34,950 nt of DNA from RGIG4097 sp937885645 (GCA_937885645.1 CALABJ010000019.1:1-34950); one strand, 5' to 3'. Shown: positions 1 through 7,364, counted from the stretch's first letter. The notes: generated by a model from the sequence alone, not told the origin. Numbers and translations are program-made.

Positions 1-17
1 TGGTGCTTGGGGTTCGC

Positions 18-86
18 TTCCTCGTCGCCGCTGCTCCTCGCGTTCCGTCTTCGAAGGGGTGAGTGCTTGTATAAGAACGCTCCAAA
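18..86. repeat. Left copy of a GC-rich inverted repeat found at both window ends
   Basis: Bases 18-55 are the exact reverse complement of 34913-34950. After a four-base divergent patch the match resumes from about 59 to 81 and then decays by 86. The core is GC-rich and stands out from its surroundings. It is open in all frames over a short distance, but I see no ribosome binding site or coding signal. Being at both ends in opposite orientation suggests a dispersed family at which an assembly contig breaks, rather than a mobile element enclosing these housekeeping genes. That is inference. Confidence 0.8.
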
Positions 87-110
87 TAGACAAAGTGTGA
101 AACAAATAAA

Positions 111-139
111 AAGCAGAGGACGCCCTCTGCTTTTTTTTG
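111..139. terminator. Bidirectional intrinsic terminator after the cysteine-rich peptide gene
   Basis: A nine-base-pair stem, 111-119 with 124-132 and loop ACGC, is flanked by eight T on the plus strand (131-138) and by an A-rich stretch that reads as U-rich on the minus strand. It lies just past the stop of the minus-strand gene at 156-317, and so ends that transcript. It could also stop transcription entering from the left repeat. Confidence 0.8.
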
Positions 140-155
140 TTGTCCTTGCGGACGC

Positions 156-317
156 CTACTTGCAGCAGCCGATGCCGTTGCCACAGCAGTTCATGATGAG
201 AAGCCAAGGGAGAATATCGCAGATATTGCAGCCACAGCAACACACCAAGAGCAGGATGAGGATATAGTCGTTTCCGCATCCACAATTTGTTCCACCGTTT
301 GCAAAAAAGCCGTTCAT
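156..317 (-). CDS. Small cysteine-rich hydrophobic peptide, 53 aa
   Basis: This reading frame begins ATG at 317 with a strong ribosome binding site (AGGAGG, about 326-331 on the minus strand) and ends TAG at 156, just before a terminator. The product has 53 residues, of which 11 are cysteine (positions 12, 14, 26-28, 30, 33, 44, 45, 51, 52). The cysteines flank two short hydrophobic runs (about 18-25 and 35-42). The start reads MNGFFANGG and the end GCCK. Clostridia encode similar short Cys-rich peptides, sometimes annotated 'high-cysteine' or chorion-like, of unknown function; I make that comparison from memory. Metal binding or a spore/envelope role are guesses. The RBS, frame and terminator make it a convincing gene. 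Confidence 0.72.
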   Translation of the reverse strand: MNGFFANGGTNCGCGNDYILILLLVCCCGCNICDILPWLLIMNCCGNGIGCCK

Positions 318-402
318 TATGTAAACCTCCTGTTTGGTTGTTCTACTTCACCATACGCAAGAGGTGAAATTTGTGTTCGTGGTATTATCCTCAAATTTTG
401 AA

Positions 403-408
403 TATAAT
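403..408 (+). promoter_or_regulatory. -10 box immediately before the tspO-like start codon
   Basis: A perfect TATAAT ends only five bases before the GTG start at 414. Transcription would therefore begin at or next to the start codon, giving a leaderless mRNA. No convincing -35 box is found 16-18 bases upstream, and there is no Shine-Dalgarno sequence. Confidence 0.45.
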
Positions 409-413
409 ATGCC

Positions 414-878
414 GTGGATTACATCAAGAAGTTGACGGGCATTGTGGCTGGATTGTTCTTCACGCTGGTGATAGCGTGGGCTTGCTCATTTCAACTGAAA
501 GTGGACTTCACGTGGTACAATTCACTACATAAACCCTCGTTTTTGGTGAAACCCGACGTTATGACCGTCTTTGTTGGGGTGATGTATCTTGTCAACATTG
601 TGGTGGTTGCAAGGCTTGTGACGGGCAAGCATTTCTTTCCGTCAATGGTGATTTTATCCCTTGTAGGCATCACCTCAATTTTGTTTGTCCACGCATTTTT
701 CGGCCTCAAAAACGTCTATCTTGCCTTCACATTTATCCTCATTTCCGCAGGGCTGGCACTTGTACAACAGGTGCGATTTTTCGTGAAGGAGTTGCGCATA
801 GCCCTTTATTATCTGCCTGTATTCCTCTTTTATATCTATTCACTTTTGGTGATGGGTGTCATCACTTTTTCAAATTGA
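414..878 (+). CDS. tspO: TspO/MBR-family membrane protein (divergent)
   Basis: The 154-residue product has about five hydrophobic spans, the usual size and topology of TspO/MBR proteins, which are membrane proteins binding porphyrins and related ligands. The diagnostic stretch is WYNSLHKPSFLVKP near residue 34, matching the family pattern W-Y-x-S-L-x-K-P-S. Further family-like aromatic residues follow, although fewer tryptophans are kept than in well-studied members. The best start is GTG at 414. No ribosome binding site precedes it and a TATAAT box lies five bases upstream, so it may be translated from a leaderless message. It stands alone between a divergent small gene and the coaX promoter. 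Ligand and physiological role cannot be read from sequence. Confidence 0.72.
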   Translation: MDYIKKLTGIVAGLFFTLVIAWACSFQLKVDFTWYNSLHKPSFLVKPDVMTVFVGVMYLVNIVVVARLVTGKHFFPSMVILSLVGITSILFVHAFFGLKNVYLAFTFILISAGLALVQQVRFFVKELRIALYYLPVFLFYIYSLLVMGVITFSN

Positions 879-904
879 TTTTCAAATATCCACAACTGCG
901 AACG

Positions 905-991
905 AAGTGAGCAATATCACTTGCCGTGAGGCAAATATAACTGGCGAAGCCAATATAACTGCCGCAGGCAATATAACTCTGCCGTAAGGCA
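905..991. repeat. Array of five short hairpins separated by ATATAACT-type spacers
   Basis: Five small stem-loops follow each other: 905-922 (AAGTGA/TCACTT), 921-934 (TTGCC/GGCAA), 942-952 (TGGC/GCCA), 960-970 (TGCC/GGCA) and 980-991 (TGCC/GGCA). The joints are nearly identical: ATATCACT at 914-921 and ATATAACT at 935-942, 953-960 and 971-978. Stem sequences differ but pairing is kept, so the structure seems constrained as RNA or DNA. A further GC-rich imperfect hairpin lies at about 993-1016. The array sits between the tspO-like stop and the coaX promoter and has no T-tract, so it is not an ordinary terminator. Confidence 0.75.
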
Positions 992-1063
992 TGGCGTCTC
1001 CGATGCGCCGAGGCAGTCCACACACGTGCGGGTTGACTTTGCAAAAGTCAAATGCAAAACTTG

Positions 1064-1092
1064 TTGCGATATTTGCACTCCTTTGGTATAAT
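1064..1092 (+). promoter_or_regulatory. Sigma-A type promoter of coaX
   Basis: TTGCGA (1064-1069) and TATAAT (1087-1092) are separated by 17 bases, and TGG directly before the -10 box gives an extended -10 (TG-N-TATAAT). The predicted 5' leader is about 12 bases and ends in a ribosome binding site (AAAAGGAG) before the ATG at 1111. Confidence 0.8.
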
Positions 1093-1110
1093 GGGGGAAA
1101 AGGAGTCATT

Positions 1111-1890
1111 ATGATACTTGCAATTGACATAGGCAACACCAATATAAAATTCGGCACTTTCAAGGGTGAAGAGATGGTGGCAACAAGGCGTGTTTCAACT
1201 GAGCGCCGTTGCACCGCAGACGAATACGGCTCAATTGTCCAAGAACTTTTGAAGATGACGGACAGCACCATAAAGGACATTGAGGGCGTGGTTATGTCCT
1301 CAGTCGTGCCTGCCCTCAACTACACTATGGAGCATATGTGTGAGTACTATTTTGGTGAAAAGCCCCTTGTCGTTTCTCACAAAGTGAACACAGGCATCAC
1401 CATCGATTATGACACACCCACCACCCTTGGCACTGACCGCATAGTGGGCATGGCATCTGCCTATCACTTCTACGGCGGACCTCTCATCACCATAGACTTT
1501 GGCACTGCCACCACATTCAACCTCATTGACAAAGACGGAAGATTTTTTGGTGGCGCAATTGCACCCGGTGTCAAAACTGGGGCAGAGGCACTTGTCAACA
1601 AGACGGCGAAACTCCCTCATATTGAATTGATCAAACCGGACAGCATCGTAGGAAAAGACACCCGTAGCGCAATGCAAGCAGGGATAATTTGCGGATATGC
1701 AGGCCTTGTGAAATATATGGTTGACCGCTACAAATCCCTCCCCGAAATGAAAGGGGCAAAAGTTGTGGCAACAGGCGGACTCAGTGAACTTATTTCACAA
1801 GTGGAAGGGGATATCGTTGACGTCACCGACCGCGCACTGGCGCTTAAGGGTCTCAACTTCATCTATCACCTCAACAAAGACAAAAACTAG
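1111..1890 (+). CDS. coaX: Type III pantothenate kinase
   Basis: CoaX phosphorylates pantothenate, the first step of coenzyme A synthesis, in the cytoplasm. The 259-residue product starts MILAIDIGNTNIKFG, the phosphate-binding motif of the ASKHA fold, and has GTDR near residue 107, IDFGTATTF near 127 and GGAIAPG near 146, all typical of type III kinases. The length is normal for the family. ATG at 1111 is chosen because it follows AAAAGGAG and matches the family N-terminus. An in-frame upstream ATG at 991 would put its own promoter inside the gene. hom follows after a 50-base gap holding a small hairpin (1900-1915) without a T-tract, so the two are probably co-transcribed. Confidence 0.95.
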   Translation: MILAIDIGNTNIKFGTFKGEEMVATRRVSTERRCTADEYGSIVQELLKMTDSTIKDIEGVVMSSVVPALNYTMEHMCEYYFGEKPLVVSHKVNTGITIDYDTPTTLGTDRIVGMASAYHFYGGPLITIDFGTATTFNLIDKDGRFFGGAIAPGVKTGAEALVNKTAKLPHIELIKPDSIVGKDTRSAMQAGIICGYAGLVKYMVDRYKSLPEMKGAKVVATGGLSELISQVEGDIVDVTDRALALKGLNFIYHLNKDKN

Positions 1891-1940
1891 ACACCATCAC
1901 CCGAACAGTTTCGGGATATACTTATCAAAAGGAAAACATT

Positions 1941-3200
1941 ATGAAAAGAATCGGCGTAGCACTTTTAGGACTTGGCGTGGTTGGAGGAGGCACTTATGAA
2001 ATCCTCACCACAAAGAGAGATTACATCCGCGCAAACGACGGCATTGACGTAGAGGTCAAGGCAGTCCTTGAAAGAAATGAAACCCGCATAAAGGAGTTGG
2101 GCATTGACCCCACAATTGTGGCAAAGGACATTGATGAAATCGTATCCAATCCTGACATACACGTCGTGGCGGAATTTTTCGGCGGAGTTGAACCTGCACG
2201 CACTTTCCTTTTGAAGGCACTTGAAAACGGAAAGAGCATTGTCACAGCCAACAAAGAGATGTTTTCAAAGAGTTGGCCTGACCTTGAAAAGGCGGCAAAG
2301 AAGGGAGGCGCAGGCCTCTACTTCGAGGCATCTTGTGTTGGTGGTGTGCCCATCATCCGCACCTTGACAGATGCAATGCAAGGCAACTATATCACGTCAC
2401 TTAAGGGCATCGTCAACGGCACAACCAACTATATCTTGTCACGTATGAGTGACGAGGGTGTGGACTATGACACTTGCCTCAAATCCGCTCAAGCACTGGG
2501 TTATGCTGAGGCCAACCCCACCGCAGACGTGGACGGATTTGACGCTATGTACAAAAACAGCATCTTGTCCTCACTTGCCTACAAGAAGAGAGTGCCCATA
2601 GACAAAATCTATCGTGAAGGCATCTCCTCAGTTGACGTCAAGGATCTCAAAATCGGCCGTGAGCTTGGCTACACAATGAAACTCCTTGCCATATCCAAAC
2701 ACGACGGCAAAATGACAGAAGCAAGAGTTCATCCTGCGTTTTTGCCCACTGAACACCCTCTTTCTGGTGTCAAAGGCTCATTCAACGCAGTGTTTGTCCA
2801 CGGCGACAACGTGGATGATATTATGCTTTACGGAAGAGGCGCAGGCTCACTTCCCACAGGCAGTGCAATCGTCAGCGACATCATCTTTGCAGGCAAAACC
2901 GAAACTGTCCGCAGATTTGATTTTGAAGAAACAGAGGTTGATGACAGCACCTTTGCAACCGACTTTTCAACAGAATATTATGTCCGCGTTGAGGCAAGCC
3001 ACGTTCAAGATGCCAGCGTGAAAGTTGTGTCTGCCCTCACCAAAGCAGGGGTTGAAGTGGTCAAGGTTTTGACAAAGGACAAGGACCTTGTCCTCCTCAC
3101 CGGCACCACCAAGGAAAGCACAATGCAATCCGCCCTTGACACAGTGCGCGCCCTTGATTGCGTCAACAAAATCGGCGCACTCGTGAGAGTGGAAAGATAA
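1941..3200 (+). CDS. hom: Homoserine dehydrogenase
   Basis: This enzyme reduces aspartate semialdehyde to homoserine with NAD(P)H, the branch step toward threonine and methionine. The 419-residue protein has the Rossmann motif GLGVVGGG at residues 10-17, TANKE at 102-106 and the family signature GIVNGTTNYIL at 156-166. A C-terminal region of about 75 residues fits an ACT domain, suggesting feedback control by an amino acid such as threonine. The ATG follows AAAGGA. Its stop shares one base with the start of the phosphopantetheinyl transferase gene, so the two are translationally coupled. The partner aspartate kinase lies at 14876-16192 in a separate unit. Confidence 0.96.
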   Translation: MKRIGVALLGLGVVGGGTYEILTTKRDYIRANDGIDVEVKAVLERNETRIKELGIDPTIVAKDIDEIVSNPDIHVVAEFFGGVEPARTFLLKALENGKSIVTANKEMFSKSWPDLEKAAKKGGAGLYFEASCVGGVPIIRTLTDAMQGNYITSLKGIVNGTTNYILSRMSDEGVDYDTCLKSAQALGYAEANPTADVDGFDAMYKNSILSSLAYKKRVPIDKIYREGISSVDVKDLKIGRELGYTMKLLAISKHDGKMTEARVHPAFLPTEHPLSGVKGSFNAVFVHGDNVDDIMLYGRGAGSLPTGSAIVSDIIFAGKTETVRRFDFEETEVDDSTFATDFSTEYYVRVEASHVQDASVKVVSALTKAGVEVVKVLTKDKDLVLLTGTTKESTMQSALDTVRALDCVNKIGALVRVER

Positions 3201-3685
3201 TGATACTTTTTGTTGTAAGAGGTCAAGTTGACTCTGATGCTTTCATCCGCTTTGGTTATTCAAACTATCGTGACCTTTGCGGACATCTGCACGGAGACTT
3301 GCCCGAAAAAATAGAAATCTTAAGAGAGAAAAACTCAAAGCCTCGTCTTGATGTTGATGGTGTGTTTTTCAACTTGTCTCACTCCCACGGGGCAGTTGTC
3401 CTTGCAATGTCCCACACCGAAATCGGCGTGGACGTGGAGAAAATCCGCCCTGTTGAAAGAGAAAAGTTCACTTTCATTGAGGCAGAGGACGATGACGAGT
3501 TTTTTGAAAAGTGGACTGAAAGAGAAAGTTATGCCAAATTCACCGGTGAAGGCTTGGCGGTCATCCGCAAAGCAATCCCCGAGGACGCCCACTTTGAGCA
3601 CTTTGACTTCTATGGTTATCACGCTTGCGTGTGTGCACCCGAGCAAAACATACGTGCTTTCGAGATAGACCCAAACGCTATATAA
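3200..3685 (+). CDS. Compact 4'-phosphopantetheinyl transferase (Sfp superfamily)
   Basis: The predicted protein (161 residues) would move the phosphopantetheine arm of CoA onto an acyl carrier protein. Superfamily residues are visible: NLSHSHG at 58-64, the magnesium-binding GVDVE at 76-80 (Asp78, Glu80) and WTERESYAK at 105-113 (Glu108, Lys113). It is longer than AcpS (~120) and shorter than Sfp (~220): the N-terminal half-domain is reduced to about 55 residues. ATG at 3200 overlaps the hom stop by one base; a longer in-frame extension would run back into hom. The acyl carrier protein gene follows after 56 bases, so that is the likely substrate. I give no symbol because it is neither clear AcpS nor clear Sfp. 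Confidence 0.85.
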   Translation: MILFVVRGQVDSDAFIRFGYSNYRDLCGHLHGDLPEKIEILREKNSKPRLDVDGVFFNLSHSHGAVVLAMSHTEIGVDVEKIRPVEREKFTFIEAEDDDEFFEKWTERESYAKFTGEGLAVIRKAIPEDAHFEHFDFYGYHACVCAPEQNIRAFEIDPNAI

Positions 3686-3741
3686 ACCGCGGACAACCGC
3701 TCAAATACAAATAAAAAGCCTACGGGCACAAGGAGAATAAA

Positions 3742-3972
3742 ATGACAATTTTTGAAGAATTGAAATCAATCATCGTTGATCAAATGGGTGTCAACCCTGA
3801 TGAAATCACCATGGACACCGACATCATCAAGGACCTCAGCTGTGACAGCCTTGATATGGTTGAAATGCTTATGGAAGTTGAAAACAGATACGGCTTTGAA
3901 GTTGACGACAGCGACGTCGCAGGCCTTGCAACCATCGGCGATGTTGTGAAGTATATCGAAAGCAAAATCTAA
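3742..3972 (+). CDS. acpP: Acyl carrier protein
   Basis: The 76-residue acidic protein has the four-helix acyl carrier layout with the attachment motif CDSLDMVEM; Ser36 is the phosphopantetheine site. It carries growing acyl chains as thioesters in the cytoplasm. AAGGAG precedes the ATG, and an intrinsic terminator follows immediately. No fatty-acid synthesis genes (fab) are nearby. Instead it follows a phosphopantetheinyl transferase, so it could be either the housekeeping ACP or a dedicated carrier for another pathway. Sequence and length look like ordinary AcpP. Confidence 0.93.
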   Translation: MTIFEELKSIIVDQMGVNPDEITMDTDIIKDLSCDSLDMVEMLMEVENRYGFEVDDSDVAGLATIGDVVKYIESKI

Positions 3973-3991
3973 GCACTGAAAGGCAAAAGAA

Positions 3992-4017
3992 AACCCACTC
4001 GTTTGAGTGGGTTTTTT
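3992..4017. terminator. Convergent intrinsic terminator between acpP and a lipoprotein gene
   Basis: A nine-base-pair stem, AACCCACTC (3992-4000) with GAGTGGGTT (4005-4013) and loop GTTT, is followed by a T-run on the plus strand (4012-4017) and by TTTTCTTTT on the minus strand. It therefore serves both the acpP operon and the converging gene at 4032-4961. Confidence 0.88.
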
Positions 4018-4031
4018 CATAGGTTTAATTA

Positions 4032-4961
4032 TTATTGTTTTTCGTATTCACCGTACGTCCAAATGGTGTCCGCCACGTCAAAGGTGCTTTCGGTGTGGTG
4101 ATAGAGACCGTTGATGACAAATGAGCCACTCTTTGAAAAGTCACCTCTCAGATAGATATCAGGGGGATAGTTGATGTCAAAGGTGGTGTCATAGTGGTCC
4201 TTGTCCGCATTTTTCACCTTGGTGTAGGGGTCGTGGGTTATGTAGAGATAGATGGTCTTTTTGTCCTGTGCCATCCAGAAAGTGCCCTCGATGACGGTGT
4301 CGCCATTTCTGTATTGGAAGAGTTCGTAGTCCCTAGGCTTTGTCATAAGGAAGGTGAAGCTTTCACCTGAGGGCAGGGTGTATGTGCCGGCAGGGATATG
4401 GAGATTATCATTTCCATTGTAGGTGTTGCTTTCTGTTTTGAAGGCTTTGCCTTCAAGGATATATGTGCCCATCTTGTAGGGCAACTCACTTATGCGGTAG
4501 ACGTGGGTGTAGATTGTGCCGTCAGTCATGCCCAAATCTTCTTCCTCAGACACAATGGTGAATTGAGTGAAGTCTGTCTTGAAGTCCTCAACATAGCAAC
4601 CAATCCAGTCCTCTTTGGACTTGTCCTTTCTTGTGAGGATGAAGGATATAGGAGTCATAACGTCACTGCCAAATCCGTGGTCAACAACACGGAAAGTGCC
4701 GTTATACTTGCTTTCACCGCCTTCAACGTAGGTGAAGGTCATAGCTCCTTTTGCGCCGTTGAAAGTGAAATAAGTGGTGTTGTCATCCATCAAAATCCAT
4801 TTGCCAGTTGAAGAGGGCAACTCGGTTTCGTAGTTGTCCGCATCGCCTGCGCTGTCTCCAGTTTTGTCACCAAACAGCCCACTGAAAAGGTCGCATCCAG
4901 TGAGGGTGAGAGCAAAAGTCAACAATATTGCCACCAAAAGCACAATTGCAGTCTTTTTCAT
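4032..4961 (-). CDS. Putative lipoprotein of unknown function
   Basis: The 309-residue protein starts with a lipoprotein signal: MKKTAIVLLV, a hydrophobic stretch, then lipobox LTGC. It should be exported and lipid-anchored at the cell surface. The rest is rich in Tyr, Thr, Asp and Gly with short beta-strand-like segments and repeated phrases (YTLPSGESFTF, FWMAQDKKTIYLYI) resembling repeated small beta modules of lipocalin/META-like type; no catalytic motif is visible. The start is set at the ATG following AAGGAGA; a longer frame uses an unlikely TTG. A TTGACA-N17-TACAAT promoter lies about 30 bases upstream, so it can be expressed apart from the lipoprotein gene before it. I do not recognise a named family. 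Confidence 0.8.
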   Translation of the reverse strand: MKKTAIVLLVAILLTFALTLTGCDLFSGLFGDKTGDSAGDADNYETELPSSTGKWILMDDNTTYFTFNGAKGAMTFTYVEGGESKYNGTFRVVDHGFGSDVMTPISFILTRKDKSKEDWIGCYVEDFKTDFTQFTIVSEEEDLGMTDGTIYTHVYRISELPYKMGTYILEGKAFKTESNTYNGNDNLHIPAGTYTLPSGESFTFLMTKPRDYELFQYRNGDTVIEGTFWMAQDKKTIYLYITHDPYTKVKNADKDHYDTTFDINYPPDIYLRGDFSKSGSFVINGLYHHTESTFDVADTIWTYGEYEKQ

Positions 4962-4993
4962 AGCCTTTCTCCTTGATAGGAATTTATATACAT

Positions 4994-5022
4994 ATTGTAA
5001 AACCAACAAACAAACTTGTCAA
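4994..5022 (-). promoter_or_regulatory. Promoter of the lipoprotein gene at 4032-4961
   Basis: On the minus strand TTGACA (5022-5017) and TACAAT (4999-4994) are 17 bases apart. The -35 box begins only three bases beyond the stop codon of the preceding lipoprotein gene, so the two have separate expression. Confidence 0.75.
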
Positions 5023-5024
5023 TT

Positions 5025-6206
5025 TTATCTTGTCACCGTAAAGAAGTCCTCGATGATGATTTGACCATAGACACTGACAGGGGCAATTTCTCCAAATTCT
5101 TCGTACGTGCCACCGGGCTCGTTGACACCGTAGGTGAGGATTAAGTCATAAACGCCAACCTCATATTGTGTGTCAGAGTAGGGATAAATATAATAACTAC
5201 TGTCTATTTCCATACCTGTTGTGATGGTGTGTTTTGTTGGCATGGGGTCCCAAAGAGGAGTTATGCTTGAAGCAGAAACAGGTTTTTCATTTTTTACTAA
5301 TTTCGGTATCGCGCCGAAAACATAGCTGCCGTTGCTGACATAAGTGAAAGGCTCACCAAGATAAGTCATACGTATCTTGATGACATATGCCAAAATTCTG
5401 CGATACTTGTCTTCAACCAAGTAAGGAAATGCGGAATCAACATCTTCTACCTGCACCACAACACTAAACACATCGCAAGATGCTGTAAGTGATGTTTCTT
5501 TGAAATTGAACTTAGTAGTATTCAATTCGGGAGTGAGTGCAAGGATGCTTTCTCTTTCAAAGTACTCATGACTCATAATCCCATTATTAATAGTGTATAT
5601 GTTTGGGAAAAAAGAAGTTTTAAAGGTATAAAAAGACACCACATTATCATTGTTTTCTTTGAGATATATCACTTTGTCTTTAAATCCTTCGTATATCAAA
5701 AGGTCAGTTTTAGTGTCCAATATTGCGACTCTGGAAGTATTTGTGCCGCCATACCAGCTTACAAATGCAACCAAAATTTCAATGTATCCATCGTTGTTAA
5801 TGTCTGTGATTGCGCAGTTTGTAATATATTCAATATGTGAGACAGGAATTTCACGAAGTTGGTGTACACACTCCCTGTGTTTAAGAAGGAGTCGGTTTGT
5901 TGTGTTATTGTGATATTGTATTTCAAATATGTCCAAATCGTATTTTTCACTGATTTCTTCATTAAGATAATTGTAAACAGTATAGGATTGGTTTGCGTCC
6001 AAATTAGTGTGTACATCAAGATATTTTTCAAAGGCCTCTCTCAACTCTGCGTTGTGCAAGTCGTTTCTTTCTTCGGGGAAGAAGATGAAGTTTTCACTGA
6101 CACAAATGCCGTTGGGTGCAAATTCAGGCTCTTTGTTGCATGCAAAAAAGGTCAGCGTAAAAGCCAAAAGCAACATGACAGTTAAAATAATTAAAAATTT
6201 TTTCAT
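5025..6206 (-). CDS. Putative lipoprotein with a DxNxDGxxE calcium-loop-like motif
   Basis: The 393-residue protein starts MKKFLIILTV, has a hydrophobic core and lipobox TFFAC, and should be a surface lipoprotein. Around residue 140 it has TDINNDGYIEILVAF, the Asp/Asn-Asp-Gly loop seen in FG-GAP/VCBS-type repeats and EF-hand-like loops that bind calcium; one clear copy is visible. No enzyme motif is seen. The start at 6206 follows GAAGGAG; an upstream in-frame ATG is rejected because it lacks a site and spoils the signal peptide. Codon use is more AT-rich (AAT, TTT, ATT) than in the housekeeping genes, which hints at weaker expression or more recent acquisition. Confidence 0.8.
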   Translation of the reverse strand: MKKFLIILTVMLLLAFTLTFFACNKEPEFAPNGICVSENFIFFPEERNDLHNAELREAFEKYLDVHTNLDANQSYTVYNYLNEEISEKYDLDIFEIQYHNNTTNRLLLKHRECVHQLREIPVSHIEYITNCAITDINNDGYIEILVAFVSWYGGTNTSRVAILDTKTDLLIYEGFKDKVIYLKENNDNVVSFYTFKTSFFPNIYTINNGIMSHEYFERESILALTPELNTTKFNFKETSLTASCDVFSVVVQVEDVDSAFPYLVEDKYRRILAYVIKIRMTYLGEPFTYVSNGSYVFGAIPKLVKNEKPVSASSITPLWDPMPTKHTITTGMEIDSSYYIYPYSDTQYEVGVYDLILTYGVNEPGGTYEEFGEIAPVSVYGQIIIEDFFTVTR

Positions 6207-6229
6207 ATTTTCTCCTTCGCTGTTGACTG

Positions 6230-6257
6230 AGTAAAACCAGATGTCGAGCCTTGTCAA
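6230..6257 (-). promoter_or_regulatory. Possible promoter of the lipoprotein gene at 5025-6206
   Basis: On the minus strand TTGACA (6257-6252) is followed after 16 bases by TTTACT (6235-6230), about 24 bases before the start codon. The -35 box is perfect and the -10 box matches at four of six positions. Confidence 0.5.
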
Positions 6258-6281
6258 AGTTTTTTTGTGAAATTTAGTTTT

Positions 6282-7337
6282 TTACCAAGCATTGACCACG
6301 TATTCGCAGAAGCCGTACATATCCTTGATTTCAAGGACTGTGCCGTCGTCCAGGGTGACGGTGCCGTTGTAGTAGCCGTGGGCTTGATGGCACTTTGTGC
6401 CTGCCAGTTTTTTTATGATAAATCCGCTGGCATCGTCATAGAAGGGGGTGAGGGTAAGGTTGAATCTGCCGTCCTCACTGACAAACTCCCAAGGCTTTGT
6501 CCAACCCTTTTTGCCGGGGAATTCCTTTACGTCCACTCTGCCGATTTTGTGGGCTTTGCCGTCATAGAAAAGGCAAGTTTCGGTGGCGTTGGAGTCGTCA
6601 CCTATGAGCCAAGTGATTTCAAAGCCGAAGGTATGACGGTTGCCGTCTTTGTCGTAGAGATAGGTTGAAGCGTTGCCCCAATACCACTCACAGTTGTGAG
6701 GCCACACACCTCGTCCCCAGTCCATAACACCAAAGGTGTTATCCTTTGTGAAGACAAACTTCTTATCCCCAAAAGTGACAGTGCCTTCAGCCGGCATACA
6801 GTTTTGCTTTGTGGTGAGGAAAAACTGATTAGGATGTTTCTTGAAGGGGGTGACGATGGTGATATTTTCGTGTCCTTCGGGGATATCCTCAGTGAAGTCA
6901 AACACAAGGGGCTTGTCGTCAAGGACGCTTTCAAAGGTGACGTGGCGATAGCCTTCCTCGATATTTGTGTCATACACCATCTTTATATCCTTGTTTTCAT
7001 AGGTGAGTTTGTTTGTCCTGTCCCCGATTTCGGGAGGGAGAAAGCGGTTGCGTGTGAAGAGGGTGTTGATGCACTTGAAAGCGACAAGTTCACCTGTTTG
7101 TATATCACGTATAGAAGCGGCGGCGGAGGTGGCAACGGTTATGTTGAAGAAGTTGATGAGCACCTTATATCTGCCGTCTGAGAATTGATGAAAATCCCAC
7201 TCCTTAAGACGCCAACGGGGGCGACAAAGGTCCCGTTTGTATTCAAAGAGGTTTCGTCTTGCCCAACCCTTTGCAAGGAGGTTGCCGTCCTTGTCAAGGA
7301 GGGGAGTGACAGAAGTGTATTCGGTTTGTTTTTGCAT
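6282..7337 (-). CDS. DUF2804 family protein
   Basis: The 351-residue protein matches the DUF2804 pattern from memory: an opening section with DGNLLAKGWARRNLFEYKR, central VMDWGRGVWPH and WYWGNAS, and a beta-rich remainder. No signal peptide or membrane segment is visible, so it is probably cytoplasmic. The biochemical role of the family is not established; a lipocalin-like beta barrel has been suggested for related folds, but I cannot test that. ATG at 7337 follows GAGGTGA, and a sigma-A promoter with an inverted repeat near the start point lies upstream. It heads a minus-strand run with two lipoprotein genes that seem to have their own promoters, so a functional link is only positional. Confidence 0.82.
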   Translation of the reverse strand: MQKQTEYTSVTPLLDKDGNLLAKGWARRNLFEYKRDLCRPRWRLKEWDFHQFSDGRYKVLINFFNITVATSAAASIRDIQTGELVAFKCINTLFTRNRFLPPEIGDRTNKLTYENKDIKMVYDTNIEEGYRHVTFESVLDDKPLVFDFTEDIPEGHENITIVTPFKKHPNQFFLTTKQNCMPAEGTVTFGDKKFVFTKDNTFGVMDWGRGVWPHNCEWYWGNASTYLYDKDGNRHTFGFEITWLIGDDSNATETCLFYDGKAHKIGRVDVKEFPGKKGWTKPWEFVSEDGRFNLTLTPFYDDASGFIIKKLAGTKCHQAHGYYNGTVTLDDGTVLEIKDMYGFCEYVVNAW

Positions 7338-7346
7338 AGTTCACCT

Positions 7347-7364
7347 CATAGTGTTTCTACTATG
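7347..7364 (-). promoter_or_regulatory. Inverted repeat at the DUF2804 transcription start
   Basis: CATAGT (7347-7352) and ACTATG (7359-7364) form a perfect six-base inverted repeat with six-base spacing. It covers the predicted start point just downstream of the -10 box, where a repressor could block initiation. It could equally fold as a small 5' hairpin. Confidence 0.5.

Noticed and set aside
7..267. Plus-strand reading frame through the left repeat
   Set aside because: It lacks a ribosome binding site, crosses the GC-rich repeat and the terminator stem, and overlaps the better supported minus-strand cysteine-rich gene.
991..1110. N-terminal extension of coaX from an upstream ATG
   Set aside because: It would run through the hairpin array and the coaX promoter; the ATG at 1111 has a good ribosome binding site and the family N-terminus.
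1900..1915. Terminator between coaX and hom
   Set aside because: The CCCGAA/TTCGGG stem is not followed by a T-run; it is only a small intercistronic hairpin.
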